This document shows positions 43,668 to 53,370 of a stretch of 64,000 bases of DNA, piece after piece (positions within the stretch are counted from its first letter, which is position 1; the number at the start of each line of letters is the position of its first letter). The stretch is taken from assembly GCF_001592225.1 (NCBI RefSeq), contig NZ_BCWN01000015.1:1-64000 (forward strand). Direction: 5' to 3'. The notes beneath the pieces were generated by a model. That model was not told the DNA's origin, did not search any database, and saw nothing but the letters and a program-made list of their open reading frames with translations. The position numbers were made by a program, and so were the translations under genes. The DNA comes from Castellaniella caeni NBRC 101664 (GTDB lineage: Bacteria; Pseudomonadota; Gammaproteobacteria; Burkholderiales; Burkholderiaceae_B).

Positions 43668-43704
43668 GCATGGCCGGGTTTGCCGCAAGCTTGCCCGGCC
43701 ATGC
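43668..43704 (+). terminator. Stem-loop terminator after the iac-like operon
   Basis: GCATGGCCGGG (43668-43678) pairs perfectly with CCCGGCCATGC (43694-43704), 11 bp, 15-nt loop. Located 20 bp after the flavin reductase stop. No T-tract downstream, so it may act as a weak or Rho-assisted terminator. Confidence 0.5.
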
Positions 43705-43732
43705 GCGCATGGGGGCGGGCACATGCCGCCGC

Positions 43733-43760
43733 GTGCACGCCAGAACATCTTTCGGTGCAC
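43733..43760 (+). promoter_or_regulatory. 28-bp regulatory element, copy 2
   Basis: Identical to 17358-17385. TAAGAT (43792-43797) follows at the same distance as in copy 1, placing a start point about 28 bp before the aldehyde dehydrogenase ATG. The local AraC regulator (49877) is a candidate activator. Confidence 0.7.
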
Positions 43761-43831
43761 GGCGAGACAAGTGCAAGCCGGATTTGATGCTTAAGATGTA
43801 AATGAATAAAAAGCATCTCTAGGAGACAAAC

Positions 43832-45325
43832 ATGAGCGAGACGGATCAGCAGCCCGAACGCGCTGCCATTCGCGAATACATGGTGATCGACGGCAAGCCC
43901 TGCACCGAGGGGGTGGGGCGCCTGCCTGTCTTCAATCCCGCCACGGGCGAAGTGATCGCGCAGCAGATCGAAGCCGGCCCCGGGCAGGTCGATCTGGCCG
44001 TGCAGGCCGCGCGCCGGGCCTTCGAATCCGCCGCCTGGCGGGCCACTTTGCCCGCGGCGCGCGAGCGCCTGCTGCTGGCGCTGGCCGATCGCATCGAAGC
44101 CGAGGGCGAGGCCCTGGCACGCCTCGAAACGCTCAATAACGGCAAACTGCTGGCACTGTCGCAAATGCTCGAAGTGGGCGCCAGCGCCCAGTGGCTGCGC
44201 TACATGGCCGGCTGGGCCACCAAGATCACGGGCGATACGCTGCAGCTGTCCATTCCATTCCCGCCGGGGGTTGGCTATCAGGGCTACACGCGTCCCGAGC
44301 CCGTCGGTGTGGTGGCCGCCATCATCCCCTGGAATTTCCCGCTGCTCATGGCGGTCTGGAAAATCGCGCCGGCCATTGCCGCGGGCTGCACCATCGTGCT
44401 CAAGCCCGCCGAAGAAACGCCGCTTACCGCGCTGCGCCTGGCCGAGCTGGCCCTCGAGGTCGGCTTCCCGCCCGGCGTCATCAACGTCATCACCGGGCGC
44501 GGTGAAGTCACGGGCGATGCCTTGATCAAGCATCCGGGGGTCAACAAGATCGCCTTTACCGGCTCCACCGAGGTCGGCAAGCTCATCGGCCACGCCGCCA
44601 TCGACGACATGAAACGCGTGTCGCTCGAACTGGGCGGCAAGTCGCCCGTGGTCATCATGGACGACTGCCCGATCGACCTGGCGATCCAGGGCGCGGCGGG
44701 TGCCATTTTCTTCAACCAGGGGCAGGTCTGCACGGCGGGTTCGCGCGTCTTCATCCAGGATGGCATCTACGACCGGGTGGTCGAGGGCCTGGCCGTCGCC
44801 GCCGACAGCCTGAAGATGGGTTCCGGCTTCGATGCCGACACGCAGATCGGCCCCATGGTCTCGGCGCGCCACCGCGACCGGGTGGCCAGCTACATCGCCG
44901 CCGGGCAGGCCTCGGGGGCACAGCGGCTCACGCAGGCTCGTCCCTGGCAGGGCGGGGGCTATTTCATCCCGCCCACCGTGTTTGCCGATGCGTCGCCCGA
45001 TGCCTCCATCGTGCGCGAAGAAATCTTCGGCCCGGTGGTGGTGGCCGCCCGCTTCAAAGACGAAGACGAGGCCGTGCGTCTGGCCAACGACACGCGCTTT
45101 GGCCTGGGCGCCAGCATCTGGAGCAACGATCTGGGCCGCGTCCAACGCCTGGTGCCGCGTATCCAGGCGGGCACGGTCTGGGTCAATACGCACAACATGC
45201 TCGATCCTTCCATGCCGTTTGGCGGCTACAAGCAGTCGGGCATGGGGCGCGAACATGGCCGGGCCGTCATCGACAACTACATCGAGACCAAATCGGTCTG
45301 CATCGCCTACCAGGCCTCGGCCTGA
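43832..45325 (+). CDS. NAD(P)-dependent aldehyde dehydrogenase (aryl-acetaldehyde type)
   Basis: 497 residues. Catalytic motifs SLELGGKSPVV (general-base Glu) and NQGQVCTAGSR (nucleophilic Cys) are intact, as is IIPWNFPLLMAVWK at the cofactor site. It oxidises an aldehyde to the acid; placed directly before the aromatic amine dehydrogenase genes it most likely converts phenylacetaldehyde, 4-hydroxyphenylacetaldehyde or indoleacetaldehyde. AGGAG lies before the ATG, and the 28-bp element and -10 stand just upstream. Confidence 0.9.
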   Translation: MSETDQQPERAAIREYMVIDGKPCTEGVGRLPVFNPATGEVIAQQIEAGPGQVDLAVQAARRAFESAAWRATLPAARERLLLALADRIEAEGEALARLETLNNGKLLALSQMLEVGASAQWLRYMAGWATKITGDTLQLSIPFPPGVGYQGYTRPEPVGVVAAIIPWNFPLLMAVWKIAPAIAAGCTIVLKPAEETPLTALRLAELALEVGFPPGVINVITGRGEVTGDALIKHPGVNKIAFTGSTEVGKLIGHAAIDDMKRVSLELGGKSPVVIMDDCPIDLAIQGAAGAIFFNQGQVCTAGSRVFIQDGIYDRVVEGLAVAADSLKMGSGFDADTQIGPMVSARHRDRVASYIAAGQASGAQRLTQARPWQGGGYFIPPTVFADASPDASIVREEIFGPVVVAARFKDEDEAVRLANDTRFGLGASIWSNDLGRVQRLVPRIQAGTVWVNTHNMLDPSMPFGGYKQSGMGREHGRAVIDNYIETKSVCIAYQASA

Positions 45326-45432
45326 GCGCGGTGCGGGCAGTTGCTTCGCAAGGCTTTACCCAGACTTCATTCACCCATCCTGGCTTTATCCATCGATATA
45401 GAGCCGGCACCGAGCCGGCCATGAGGAGACAC

Positions 45433-46308
45433 ATGATGACCTTGATGCGCAAAGCGCAAGGTGTGGTGCTGGCAGCCGCCCTGGCGGCGGCGGGCACCGC
45501 ACAGGCAGGCGATCCCAGTGCACGCGACTGGATTCCGGCGCCGCCGGGCACCAACGTATTTGCCGCCTATCTGTTCGGCCTGAACTCGCACGGCTTCTAC
45601 GACCACGGCAGCCGCCTGGACGGCGGCCCCAGCGTCGACGTGCAGGGCATGGTGCTGCGGCCCATGCACTTTGGCGAAATCATGGGCAAGACGGTGCAGT
45701 ACGAGCTCATCGTGCCCGCCCTGCGCACCACCATCGGCATGAGTGGCGTGCCCGATGACCGCGTCACCGGGGTAGGGGACGCCCAGTTCGGCACGGCCGT
45801 CTGGTTCGTCAACAACGAAGAAACCAAGACATGGTTCGCCTGGGAACCCTTCATCACCTTCCCCACGGGCGAATATCACAGCAACCACGCCGATGCCTCA
45901 CCCGGCAAGAACCGCTGGACGACCGTGCAGGACTTCGCCGTGGTCAAGGGCTTCGGTGAATCCACCTTCCTCGAAGCCGTCGCCGAGTTCGAGTTCTTTG
46001 GCGACAACAACAACTACTACGGCACGACGCTCAAGAAAGACCCGGCGGTGCGCCTCATGGCCCTGGCGTCCACCAATATCACGCCCGATACTTACATCGG
46101 CATGCGCTACCGCTATGAAACCGGCGGACGCGAAAAAATGGATGGCATCGAATCCACCGGCCGGGCCAACAACCACCAGCTGGCCTTCGAGATCACGCAC
46201 CAGATCAACGACGCCAATCAGGTGCAGCTGCAGTACATCCACGACCTGAAAGTCGAGAACGGCCCCCGCATGCGTGGCGTGCAGCTGCGCTACGCCTATG
46301 CCTTCTAG
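45433..46308 (+). CDS. Putative outer-membrane beta-barrel protein (phenol-degradation MetA-like)
   Basis: 291 residues with a signal peptide (about 1-25, ending GTAQAG). The rest alternates polar and hydrophobic residues and ends in YAYAF, with a C-terminal aromatic as in outer-membrane barrels. It resembles the transporter-like family linked to phenol and aromatic degradation. Probably a channel for the amine or its acid. The start at 45433 follows GGAG at 45424-45427; an upstream in-frame start is rejected. Function is a guess from context. Confidence 0.65.
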   Translation: MMTLMRKAQGVVLAAALAAAGTAQAGDPSARDWIPAPPGTNVFAAYLFGLNSHGFYDHGSRLDGGPSVDVQGMVLRPMHFGEIMGKTVQYELIVPALRTTIGMSGVPDDRVTGVGDAQFGTAVWFVNNEETKTWFAWEPFITFPTGEYHSNHADASPGKNRWTTVQDFAVVKGFGESTFLEAVAEFEFFGDNNNYYGTTLKKDPAVRLMALASTNITPDTYIGMRYRYETGGREKMDGIESTGRANNHQLAFEITHQINDANQVQLQYIHDLKVENGPRMRGVQLRYAYAF

Positions 46309-46331
46309 GCCCCACCACGGAGACATCCATC

Positions 46332-47519
46332 ATGAAAAAAACAGTCTTGAGGCGCTCGTCCCAGGCAGGCCTGCTGTCGCTGGCGTTGCTTGTGGGGGGT
46401 ACTGCGGCATCGCTTGCCGCCAATCTGCCGGTTGAAAAGCTGGTGGGCGGGCAATCCGTCAAGGTCGATCCGGCGCAGCGTGTCTACGTCATGGACGCCG
46501 TCTTCATGCACCTGACCGACAGCCGTCTCAACCAGTTCGATCGCAAGACCGGCAAGTTCCTGGGCATGATCCCCACCTCGTTCAATGGGCTGGCGCAGGT
46601 CTCGAAAGATGGCAAGAACATCTACGTGGCCACCACCTACTACGAGCGGGTCACGCGCGGCGAACGCACCGACACGGTCGAAATCTGGGACAACTCCACG
46701 CTCAGTTTCGTCAAAGAGATCGTGGTGCCTCCGAAGAAAGCCGGGACGCTCAACTATGACGGGATGTTCCGCCAGACCAACGACGGCCGCTTCATCCTGC
46801 TGCAAAATGCCACCCCGGCCGCCTCCGTCACCGTCGTCGATGCGCAAAAGCGTGCCTTCGTCAATGAAATCACGGCCACCGCCGGGTGCTGGAGCATCAT
46901 CCCCGTGCCGGGGGCGCCGCGCAGCTTCTCTACCATCTGCGGCGACGGCGCCCTGCTCACCGTCACCTTGGGCGACGATGGCAAGGTCGCCAGCCAGAAC
47001 CGCAGTCAGCCCATGTTCCCGGTGAAGGATGACCCCATCTTCATCACGCCGGGCCTGCTCTCCGACCGCATGGTGTTCGTGTCGTTCTACGGCAACGTCT
47101 ACACCGCCAAGCCCACCAAAGATGGCATGAGCTTCGAACCTACCTGGTCACTGCTCGACCAGGAAGACAAGGCCAAGAACTGGGTGCCGGGCGGCTACAA
47201 CCTGCTGGCCGTCGAGCCCAAGAGCCAGCGTCTGTACATCTTCATGCACCCCGATGGCAAAGAAGGTTCGCACAAGAACCCGGCAGCGGAAATCTGGGTC
47301 TACGACCTGAAGACGAAGCAACGCGTGGCCCGTATTCCGGGGCAGGATGCGCTGTCGATGTCGGTCATCCCGGGCAAGCATCCCCAGTTGCTCACCATCG
47401 ACGGCGGCAATGCGCACATCTATGACATTTCCGCCCCCGAGCCCAAGCTGGTGCAGACCATCAAGGGCGCCAGCGAGTCGGCGCTGCAGCTCATGGGCTG
47501 GGGAGGCAACAATGGGTGA
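46332..47519 (+). CDS. aauB: Aromatic amine dehydrogenase large (alpha) subunit
   Basis: 395 residues, exported (signal peptide about 1-30), forming the seven-bladed beta-propeller heavy subunit of the TTQ enzyme. Blade-like repeats include [34 protein letters not shown] and [18 protein letters not shown]. The dehydrogenase oxidises aryl-ethylamines in the periplasm to aldehyde and ammonia and passes electrons to azurin or cytochrome. Stop overlaps the next start by 8 bp. Confidence 0.9.
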   Translation: MKKTVLRRSSQAGLLSLALLVGGTAASLAANLPVEKLVGGQSVKVDPAQRVYVMDAVFMHLTDSRLNQFDRKTGKFLGMIPTSFNGLAQVSKDGKNIYVATTYYERVTRGERTDTVEIWDNSTLSFVKEIVVPPKKAGTLNYDGMFRQTNDGRFILLQNATPAASVTVVDAQKRAFVNEITATAGCWSIIPVPGAPRSFSTICGDGALLTVTLGDDGKVASQNRSQPMFPVKDDPIFITPGLLSDRMVFVSFYGNVYTAKPTKDGMSFEPTWSLLDQEDKAKNWVPGGYNLLAVEPKSQRLYIFMHPDGKEGSHKNPAAEIWVYDLKTKQRVARIPGQDALSMSVIPGKHPQLLTIDGGNAHIYDISAPEPKLVQTIKGASESALQLMGWGGNNG

Positions 47520-48051
47520 CCCCATCATCGTCTATTCGGCACTGGCTGTCCTGGTGGTCGTGCTCTGGCTGGGGGCGTTCGACAAGCTGCGTCACTTTGC
47601 CGAGTTTGAGGCGGCGGTCTCCGGCTATCGCCTGCTGCCCACGGCCTTGCAGCGGCCCTTTGCCGTGCTCTTCGTCCTGGCAGAGCTGGCCAGCGGCGCC
47701 TTGCTGCTGCTGCCCGCGGCGCGCGCTTCAGGCGCTCTGGCCGCGCTGGGGGTGGTGCTGCTGGCTTCGGCGGGGGTGGTCGTCAACCTGCTGCGCGGCA
47801 ACACCGACGTCAGCTGCGGCTGCGGCGGGCTGGCCCAGGCGTCCACCGGCTTGTCGTGGTGGCTGGTGCTGCGCAACGGCCTGCTGGCGGCGCTGGCCGT
47901 GATCGTGGGGGCAGGCATGGGGGCGCGCCCCCTTGGCTGGCTCGATGGCCTCACCTTCTTTGGCCTGACGCTCTCCGTGCTCGCCCTGTATCTCGTTTTC
48001 AATCAATTGCTCGCATCCCATCTGCAGATGCAAAAAAGGAGTCAATCATGA
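47512..48051 (+). CDS. aauE: Membrane maturation protein AauE/MauE
   Basis: 179 residues, four or five membrane helices. [20 protein letters not shown] and [12 protein letters not shown] match MauE-type proteins needed to make the small subunit, which has many disulfides. Overlaps both neighbours, so the cluster is tightly coupled. Confidence 0.85.
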   Translation: MGDPIIVYSALAVLVVVLWLGAFDKLRHFAEFEAAVSGYRLLPTALQRPFAVLFVLAELASGALLLLPAARASGALAALGVVLLASAGVVVNLLRGNTDVSCGCGGLAQASTGLSWWLVLRNGLLAALAVIVGAGMGARPLGWLDGLTFFGLTLSVLALYLVFNQLLASHLQMQKRSQS

Positions 48052-48677
48052 CCGCACTGATCGTATCCAACGTCCTGCTGTGGGGGGTCGTGCTGGCCCT
48101 GCTGCTGGTGGTGCTGGCCCTGTCGCGCCAGATCGGGGTGCTCTACGAACGCGTGGCGCCCATGGGGGCACTGACGCTCGACAAGGGCCCCGCCGTGGGC
48201 GAGGCCGCGCCGCACTTCGATCTCAACGACCTGCTGGGGCGTCCGCATCAGGTGGGCTATGCCGGCGCGCGCAGCCAGCTGCTGTTCTTCGTCTCGCCCA
48301 GCTGCCCGGTGTGCAAGAAGTTGCTGCCCATCCTGAAGTCGGTGGCGCACACCGAGCGCGCCTGGCTGGACATCACCCTGGCGAGCGACGGCGAGATGCC
48401 CGAGCACCTGGCCTTCTACCGCAAGGCGGGGCTTGAATCCTTCCCCTACCTGCTGTCCACCGAACTGGGCATGAAATTCCAGATCAGCAAGCTGCCGTAT
48501 GCCGTGCTGATGGACGAGCAGGGCATCGTGCGCGCCAAGGGGCTGATCAATTCCCGCGAACAGCTCGAAAGTCTGTTCACGGCCAAGGAAATCGGGGTGG
48601 GTTCGGCACAAGAGTGGCTCGAACGCGCCTCGGTCGAAGAAATCTCACGCAAGGAGAACGGCAATGCGCTGGCTTGA
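48048..48677 (+). CDS. aauD: Thioredoxin-like disulfide protein AauD/MauD
   Basis: 209 residues. An N-terminal membrane anchor (about 2-25) is followed by a periplasmic thioredoxin fold with the redox motif SPSCPVCKKL near residue 85-95. MauD-type proteins form the six disulfides of the small subunit. Its start overlaps the aauE stop (ATGA), and its end overlaps aauA by 14 bp. Confidence 0.87.
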   Translation: MTALIVSNVLLWGVVLALLLVVLALSRQIGVLYERVAPMGALTLDKGPAVGEAAPHFDLNDLLGRPHQVGYAGARSQLLFFVSPSCPVCKKLLPILKSVAHTERAWLDITLASDGEMPEHLAFYRKAGLESFPYLLSTELGMKFQISKLPYAVLMDEQGIVRAKGLINSREQLESLFTAKEIGVGSAQEWLERASVEEISRKENGNALA

Positions 48678-49191
48678 TCATTTCGGAGAGGCCCTGACCC
48701 GCAAGGTGGCCCATCAGTCGTCCCGCCGCAGTGTGTTGTGCTCGATCAGCAAGGCCCTGGTGGGTTCGGCCTTCATCATGCCGGTGCTGCCGGTGTTGCG
48801 CAATGCGCAGGCGGCCACCCCCAAGACCGACCTCGATACGGCCACCGAAGAAGAACTCACGTCCTGCGACTACTGGCGCTATTGCGCGGTGGACGGCTTT
48901 CTGTGCACCTGCTGCGGGGGCACGGCCACCACCTGCCCGCCGGGCAGCGAGCCCTCGCCGATTTCCTGGGTAGGCACCTGCCACAATCCCAAGGACGGCA
49001 AAGACTATCTGGTGGCTTACCACGACTGCTGCGGCAAAACGGCGTGCGACCGCTGCTACTGCGGTGGCCAGGTGCGCGAGCGCCCGGGCTACGAGTTCTT
49101 CCTGCACAATGACGTCAACTGGTGCATGGCCAACAGCAACACCACCTACCACTGCACGGTCTCCACCATCGTGGGGCTGGGCAAAAACTGA
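48664..49191 (+). CDS. aauA: Aromatic amine dehydrogenase small (beta) subunit with TTQ cofactor
   Basis: 175 residues with a Tat signal (SSRRSVLCSISK) and many cysteines (CDYWRYCAVDGFLCTCCGG). The two tryptophans that form tryptophan tryptophylquinone are W102 and W153, 51 apart as in methylamine dehydrogenase (W57/W108). The catalytic and processing aspartates D77 and D121 are also at the correct offsets. The enzyme should therefore be active on amines; the cluster type indicates phenylethylamine, tyramine and tryptamine. Confidence 0.93.
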   Translation: MRWLDHFGEALTRKVAHQSSRRSVLCSISKALVGSAFIMPVLPVLRNAQAATPKTDLDTATEEELTSCDYWRYCAVDGFLCTCCGGTATTCPPGSEPSPISWVGTCHNPKDGKDYLVAYHDCCGKTACDRCYCGGQVRERPGYEFFLHNDVNWCMANSNTTYHCTVSTIVGLGKN

Positions 49192-49204
49192 CGGAGTCCA
49201 CACC

Positions 49205-49768
49205 ATGTTCAGGCCCGGGCATTTCGCCCGGGTCGGCCTGGTCTCCGGCCTGGTGCTGATGTACTCGGCCCAGGCTGGGGCGGTCGGCCCGGTTTCGCAG
49301 CAATCCATGGTCGAATCTTTGCGGGCCAGCACCGCGGCCTACAAAGACTACATGCTCAATTGTGGCGGCTGTCACCGCTTCAACGGCGAAGGGGTGTCGC
49401 AAAATGCCATCCCCAATTTCGTCAATTCCATTGGAACCTTCACGCATCTGCCAGAGGGACGCGAATACATGATCCGCGTGCCGGGCGCGGCCCAGTCGCT
49501 GCTGGGCAATGCCGAATTGGCCGAGGTGCTCAACTGGATCGTGGCTACCTACAGCCCGCATCAGCTGCCGCCCGATTTCAAGCCATTCACGGCCGCCGAA
49601 GTGGGGGCCGTGCGGCCGTACCGCTTTGATGACGTCATGCAGGCTCGTCGCAAGATTACCGCCAAGCTCGAAAACCTGGGGCTCAACCCGGCCCCGTATC
49701 TGTATGGCGCTCCGGCCAACGTGTACGAAGCGGCGCATGCGGCTGCCGACGCCCAGGCGGCTCAGTGA
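49205..49768 (+). CDS. Monoheme cytochrome c
   Basis: 187 residues; signal peptide about 1-28, one heme motif CGGCH with a distal methionine candidate in REYMIRVPG. Directly behind aauA, as a small cytochrome gene is in the Alcaligenes aau cluster. It probably carries electrons from the dehydrogenase. It has only one heme site, so it is not a MauG-type diheme enzyme. Confidence 0.8.
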   Translation: MFRPGHFARVGLVSGLVLMYSAQAGAVGPVSQQSMVESLRASTAAYKDYMLNCGGCHRFNGEGVSQNAIPNFVNSIGTFTHLPEGREYMIRVPGAAQSLLGNAELAEVLNWIVATYSPHQLPPDFKPFTAAEVGAVRPYRFDDVMQARRKITAKLENLGLNPAPYLYGAPANVYEAAHAAADAQAAQ

Positions 49769-49876
49769 GATGTCCTGGCTTCTTGGGCGTGCAGCTTTGC
49801 TGCGGGTTATCACGGCTGGTCAGGGGGCGGTGTTGCCTGTAGATTGGTTTCAGTCTCAGGTACGGAGGCCAAGTAC

Positions 49877-50878
49877 ATGATGTCACTCACGCCCCGCGCT
49901 ACCCCACCGGTCGTCCCCTCGCCTTGGCTGCTCACCCGGCCCCGGCGCTTCAACGATCTCGGTGCATGGTCCGATAGCGTCAATCAGCATTTTGTTCCGC
50001 TCGAAATCAAGGCTCGGGATGCGGGGCCTTTCTGCAACCTGGCGGCCAACGAAACCCTGGGCTGCCTGCAGGTGTCCGAACTGGTCACCGCGGCCCAGAG
50101 CGTGCGGCGCACCCGCATGCTGGCCAATCAGTCCGAGGTCGCGCAATACAAGCTCAGCATCCAGGTCTCGGGGCGCTCCCAGATCGCCCAGGATGGTCGC
50201 TCGGCGGTGCTGCACCCGGGCGACTGGGGTTTTTACGATACCTCCCGCCCCTACGAGGTGCAGGTCGATTCCGGCGCCCACTTCCTGGTGCTGCGCATTC
50301 CCTCGTCCGCCCTGGCCGTCTGGGAAACCACGCTGCAGGCCCGAGTGGCCACGTGCTTTGGCTCCACCAGCGGCAGCGCGCGGGTGGCGGTCGATGCCTT
50401 GCGTTCGCTGGTGTTGCAGGGCCAGGCCCTGCCCACAGCCCAGGCCGAACAGATTTCCACCACCGTGATGCAGCTGTTCGCCCTCAGCCTGGGCGGGGTG
50501 GCCAACCCCGTGCCCGACGCCAGTCTCGACGCGGTGCGCGAAGGGCAGCTGCGGGTCATCCTGCGTCACGTGCACGAACACCTCAGCGACGACAGCCTCA
50601 CGGTGGCGGGCCTTGCCGCGCAGTTCCGCATGTCGCGCCGCTATCTCTACAAGCTCTTTTCCCTGCGCGGGCTCAGCCCCGCCGACTACATCCTGGGCGC
50701 GCGGCTCGAACGCTGCCGCGACCTGCTCAGCGACCCCGCCAGCACGCGCCAGATCAGCGAACTGGCCCACATGCACGGCTTTGTCGATGCCTCGGCGTTC
50801 AGCCACGCCTTTCGCCGCCGCTTCGGCCTGTCGCCCAGCGAGTGGCGGGCCAGCGAACTCAGGAAAACCGTCCCTTGA
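49877..50878 (+). CDS. AraC-family regulator (FeaR-like)
   Basis: 333 residues. Residues about 1-210 are an AraC-binding-like domain of the FeaR/XylS-sensor kind (YKLSIQVSGRSQIAQDGR, LHPGDWGFYDTSRPYE); about 230-330 hold two HTH motifs (LTVAGLAAQFRMSRRYLYKL and a second ending SAFSHAFRRRFG). Probable activator of the amine and aldehyde dehydrogenase genes. CGGAGG at 49863-49868 sets the start; ATG at 49880 is a possible alternative. Confidence 0.87.
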   Translation: MMSLTPRATPPVVPSPWLLTRPRRFNDLGAWSDSVNQHFVPLEIKARDAGPFCNLAANETLGCLQVSELVTAAQSVRRTRMLANQSEVAQYKLSIQVSGRSQIAQDGRSAVLHPGDWGFYDTSRPYEVQVDSGAHFLVLRIPSSALAVWETTLQARVATCFGSTSGSARVAVDALRSLVLQGQALPTAQAEQISTTVMQLFALSLGGVANPVPDASLDAVREGQLRVILRHVHEHLSDDSLTVAGLAAQFRMSRRYLYKLFSLRGLSPADYILGARLERCRDLLSDPASTRQISELAHMHGFVDASAFSHAFRRRFGLSPSEWRASELRKTVP

Positions 50879-51004
50879 CGGGACACACGCGCCTGTTTTG
50901 CACACCATCCGCTGCCGCTGCTGGCCTGCCGCACCGCGTGCGCCTGCGGCACCGGCGTGGGCAGACCGCACAGCCCGGCCAAGCGCGTGATGGTGGCGTC
51001 AGGC

Positions 51005-51595
51005 CTACTGCTTTTGCTTGGGTGACCGCATGAGCATGTGTGGTTGGTGCTGTGCCGTCCCCAGCAGCGAGATCATCTGGGGGGTGACCTCGGTGTAGCG
51101 GACGATGCGTCCGCCGTATTGCTGGACGAACCGGGTCGCGTCGCCCTGCTGCGCAAATGAAGCCAGGGTCGGGCCCATGGCACCGGCCAGGGGCTGCCAG
51201 GCCACATAATAGGCCGCCTGGGCATCCGTGAAACTGTCTGCCGCATCGGAGGGGTGGTTCCAGTCGATCTTTGCGCAATCTTGAACAAACTGGTGCTGCA
51301 GGATGGCCCGGTGCTCGGGCTGCAGGGCGTAGGCGAAGAAGTCGCGGGTCGAGTCGAATTTCAGCGGCTGCTTTCGCCCTTTGACGTAGGCCTCGGCCCG
51401 AGGCCCGGGGGCATTCTTCAAGTACATGCCACAGACGGCACAGGTGTCGTTTTTCTGGATGTCTACCGGCTTTTGTTCCGCAATCGGATCGTGGCGCATG
51501 CAGCCTCCCAGGCTAACCAGGCTGATCGCCACGACGATGGCCGAAACCAAGTGGGGGCCGCGTGCGAACGGGCGCGTCACAGAACTGGATTTCAT
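51005..51595 (-). CDS. nosL: Copper chaperone lipoprotein NosL
   Basis: 196 residues. Lipoprotein signal ending SLGGC, then the NosL copper site CAVCGMYLKNAPGPRAE. It delivers copper for the CuZ centre of nitrous-oxide reductase. Last gene of the nos cluster, 3 bp after nosY, convergent with the AraC gene. Confidence 0.92.
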   Translation of the reverse strand: MKSSSVTRPFARGPHLVSAIVVAISLVSLGGCMRHDPIAEQKPVDIQKNDTCAVCGMYLKNAPGPRAEAYVKGRKQPLKFDSTRDFFAYALQPEHRAILQHQFVQDCAKIDWNHPSDAADSFTDAQAAYYVAWQPLAGAMGPTLASFAQQGDATRFVQQYGGRIVRYTEVTPQMISLLGTAQHQPHMLMRSPKQKQ

Positions 51596-51598
51596 GGT

Positions 51599-52438
51599 TC
51601 AGACTTCTTTTCGGTGAAAAATGTGTAAAGACAAGTAGAACGGAACGAGCACCCAGATCAGCATGATCATGTATAGCTGGATGTGGCCATATGCATGGGC
51701 GTCGGTCATCCCCAGGAACAGGTCGTTGCCTGCCCCCTGGCCCAGGGCGGTGAGATTGATCAGGCGGAAAACGTCGATCGGATTGAACAGCAGCAGATAG
51801 GGGTAGATGGCCTGTTCGACGTCATTGCCACCGCTGAATACCAGGATGGCGAGCAGCAGCAGGTCGAACAGGACGACGCTGACGAACCAGGCGATCAGGG
51901 ACAAGCCGGCCGCGCGGGATTTGTCTTCGGTTGCTGCGCTGATGGTGCAGGCCAGGGCAACGAAGCTGGCCCCCAACAGCGCAGCGCTGAGTGCGAAGTT
52001 GAGCATTTGCAGCCAGGCCTGCGGTGTGCGGGTCTGTGGCTGCATGATCTGGATGATGAGTGCCGCCAGGCCGAACCCGCACAGAATGGCGACGATCAGG
52101 GCGGCGCAGTGGCCGAGGAATTTGCCCGTCAGCAGTTGTCCGCGCGACAGGGGCAGACTGAGAATCAGCAGCAGCGTGTTGCCGTCTCGTTCACCGACGA
52201 TCGTGTGATAGGCGATCAACAGCCCGATGAGCGGGATGATGAATGCCGCCAGCGTCGTCAAGCTGGCGATGGTCGAGGTAAATGAGACAAAGCCCAATTG
52301 GCCGGCTCCGGCCCCGCCAAAATAGGCAATGCTCAGCGAAAGCAGGGCAAACAATATGGCGATGGCAATGATCCATCGATTGCGGAAATCGTCGCGAAAC
52401 TCTTTTCTGGCAACCGTCAGCGTCGTGTGCATCATCAT
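51599..52438 (-). CDS. nosY: NosY, membrane subunit of the NosDFY ABC complex
   Basis: 279 residues with six hydrophobic segments; the first ATG of an ATGATGATG run is taken because it overlaps the nosF stop by 4 bp. With NosF and NosD it forms the transporter-like complex needed for CuZ assembly in the periplasm. ERDGNTLLLILSLPLSRGQL is typical. Confidence 0.92.
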   Translation of the reverse strand: MMMHTTLTVARKEFRDDFRNRWIIAIAILFALLSLSIAYFGGAGAGQLGFVSFTSTIASLTTLAAFIIPLIGLLIAYHTIVGERDGNTLLLILSLPLSRGQLLTGKFLGHCAALIVAILCGFGLAALIIQIMQPQTRTPQAWLQMLNFALSAALLGASFVALACTISAATEDKSRAAGLSLIAWFVSVVLFDLLLLAILVFSGGNDVEQAIYPYLLLFNPIDVFRLINLTALGQGAGNDLFLGMTDAHAYGHIQLYMIMLIWVLVPFYLSLHIFHRKEV

Positions 52439-53370
52439 GCGGCCCCCTGGGCGTGGTTTGCGCCCAGCCAGTCGTACAGGCTGCTCAGGGAGGGCTCCGT
52501 GATTCTCACGTTGGCGATGCGCGGGTGGTTCAGCAAGTCGCGCAGCAGTGGCATTTTCTCGTCATCCGAAACGTGGATTTCCACCTGATTGCCGTCGCGG
52601 ATCGTGCGCCTGGCATCGAGCGCCTGCAGACAGGGGGGTAGCGCGTCGGTGCTGCCGTCCTGGATCAGCTGCAAGCGAATGGTGCTGGGCAATCTGGCCC
52701 TGTTCTGCAGCTCGCCGAGGCTGCCGCTGGCCAGCAGGCGGCCTTCACGCAGGATCAGCGCCCTGTCGATGTGGGGTTCGAGTTCGGCCAGCAGGTGCGA
52801 GGAGATCAAGACGCAGCGGCCTGCCGCGCGCAAATCGTCGATGATGCCGTAGAGTTCGCGCGTGGCTTGTGGATCGAGCCCCGAGGTAGGTTCATCAAGC
52901 AAAACGACGTCCGGTTGGCTCAGCAGCGCCTGGGCCAGGCCGAGGCGTTGGCGCATGCCCTTTGAGTACCCCCCCACTCGCCGATCCTGGGCGGGGCCCA
53001 GGCCGACGCGTTCCAACAGCTTTCTGCCAACGGGGGTGGACACGCGCTTCAGTTGAGCAAAATAGTCGATGACTTCCGCCCCCGTCAGGTTGGTGTAAAA
53101 CGAGACGCTTTCCGGCAGATAGCCCAGGTGCTGACGAATTGTGTGGGCTTTGACTCCGGAGGGTGATTCTCCCAGGACGCGAATCTGTCCTCGCGTGGGC
53201 TTGATGAGCCCCAGGATCAGCTTGATCAGCGTTGATTTCCCCGCCCCGTTGTGTCCGAGCAGGCCCGTCACCTGCCCAGCCGGGATGGTGGCGTTGATGT
53301 CGTGGAGTGCGGCGACACTGCCGTACTGTTTGCCGAGCGCGTCGATTTCAATGGTGTCTTGCCTGGACAT
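52435..53370 (-). CDS. nosF: NosF, ATPase of the NosDFY complex
   Basis: 311 residues. Walker A GHNGAGKST, signature YSKGMRQRLGLAQALL and Walker B DVVLLDEPTSGLDP are intact. Start ATG 53370 has TGGAGA upstream; a longer in-frame start lies inside nosD and is rejected. Overlaps nosD by 23 bp and nosY by 4 bp. Confidence 0.93.
   Translation of the reverse strand: MSRQDTIEIDALGKQYGSVAALHDINATIPAGQVTGLLGHNGAGKSTLIKLILGLIKPTRGQIRVLGESPSGVKAHTIRQHLGYLPESVSFYTNLTGAEVIDYFAQLKRVSTPVGRKLLERVGLGPAQDRRVGGYSKGMRQRLGLAQALLSQPDVVLLDEPTSGLDPQATRELYGIIDDLRAAGRCVLISSHLLAELEPHIDRALILREGRLLASGSLGELQNRARLPSTIRLQLIQDGSTDALPPCLQALDARRTIRDGNQVEIHVSDDEKMPLLRDLLNHPRIANVRITEPSLSSLYDWLGANHAQGAA

Noticed and set aside
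50927-50951. TGCCGCA/TGCGGCA inverted repeat between the AraC and nosL genes
   Set aside because: Only 7 bp with an 11-nt loop and no T-tract; too weak to call a bidirectional terminator.
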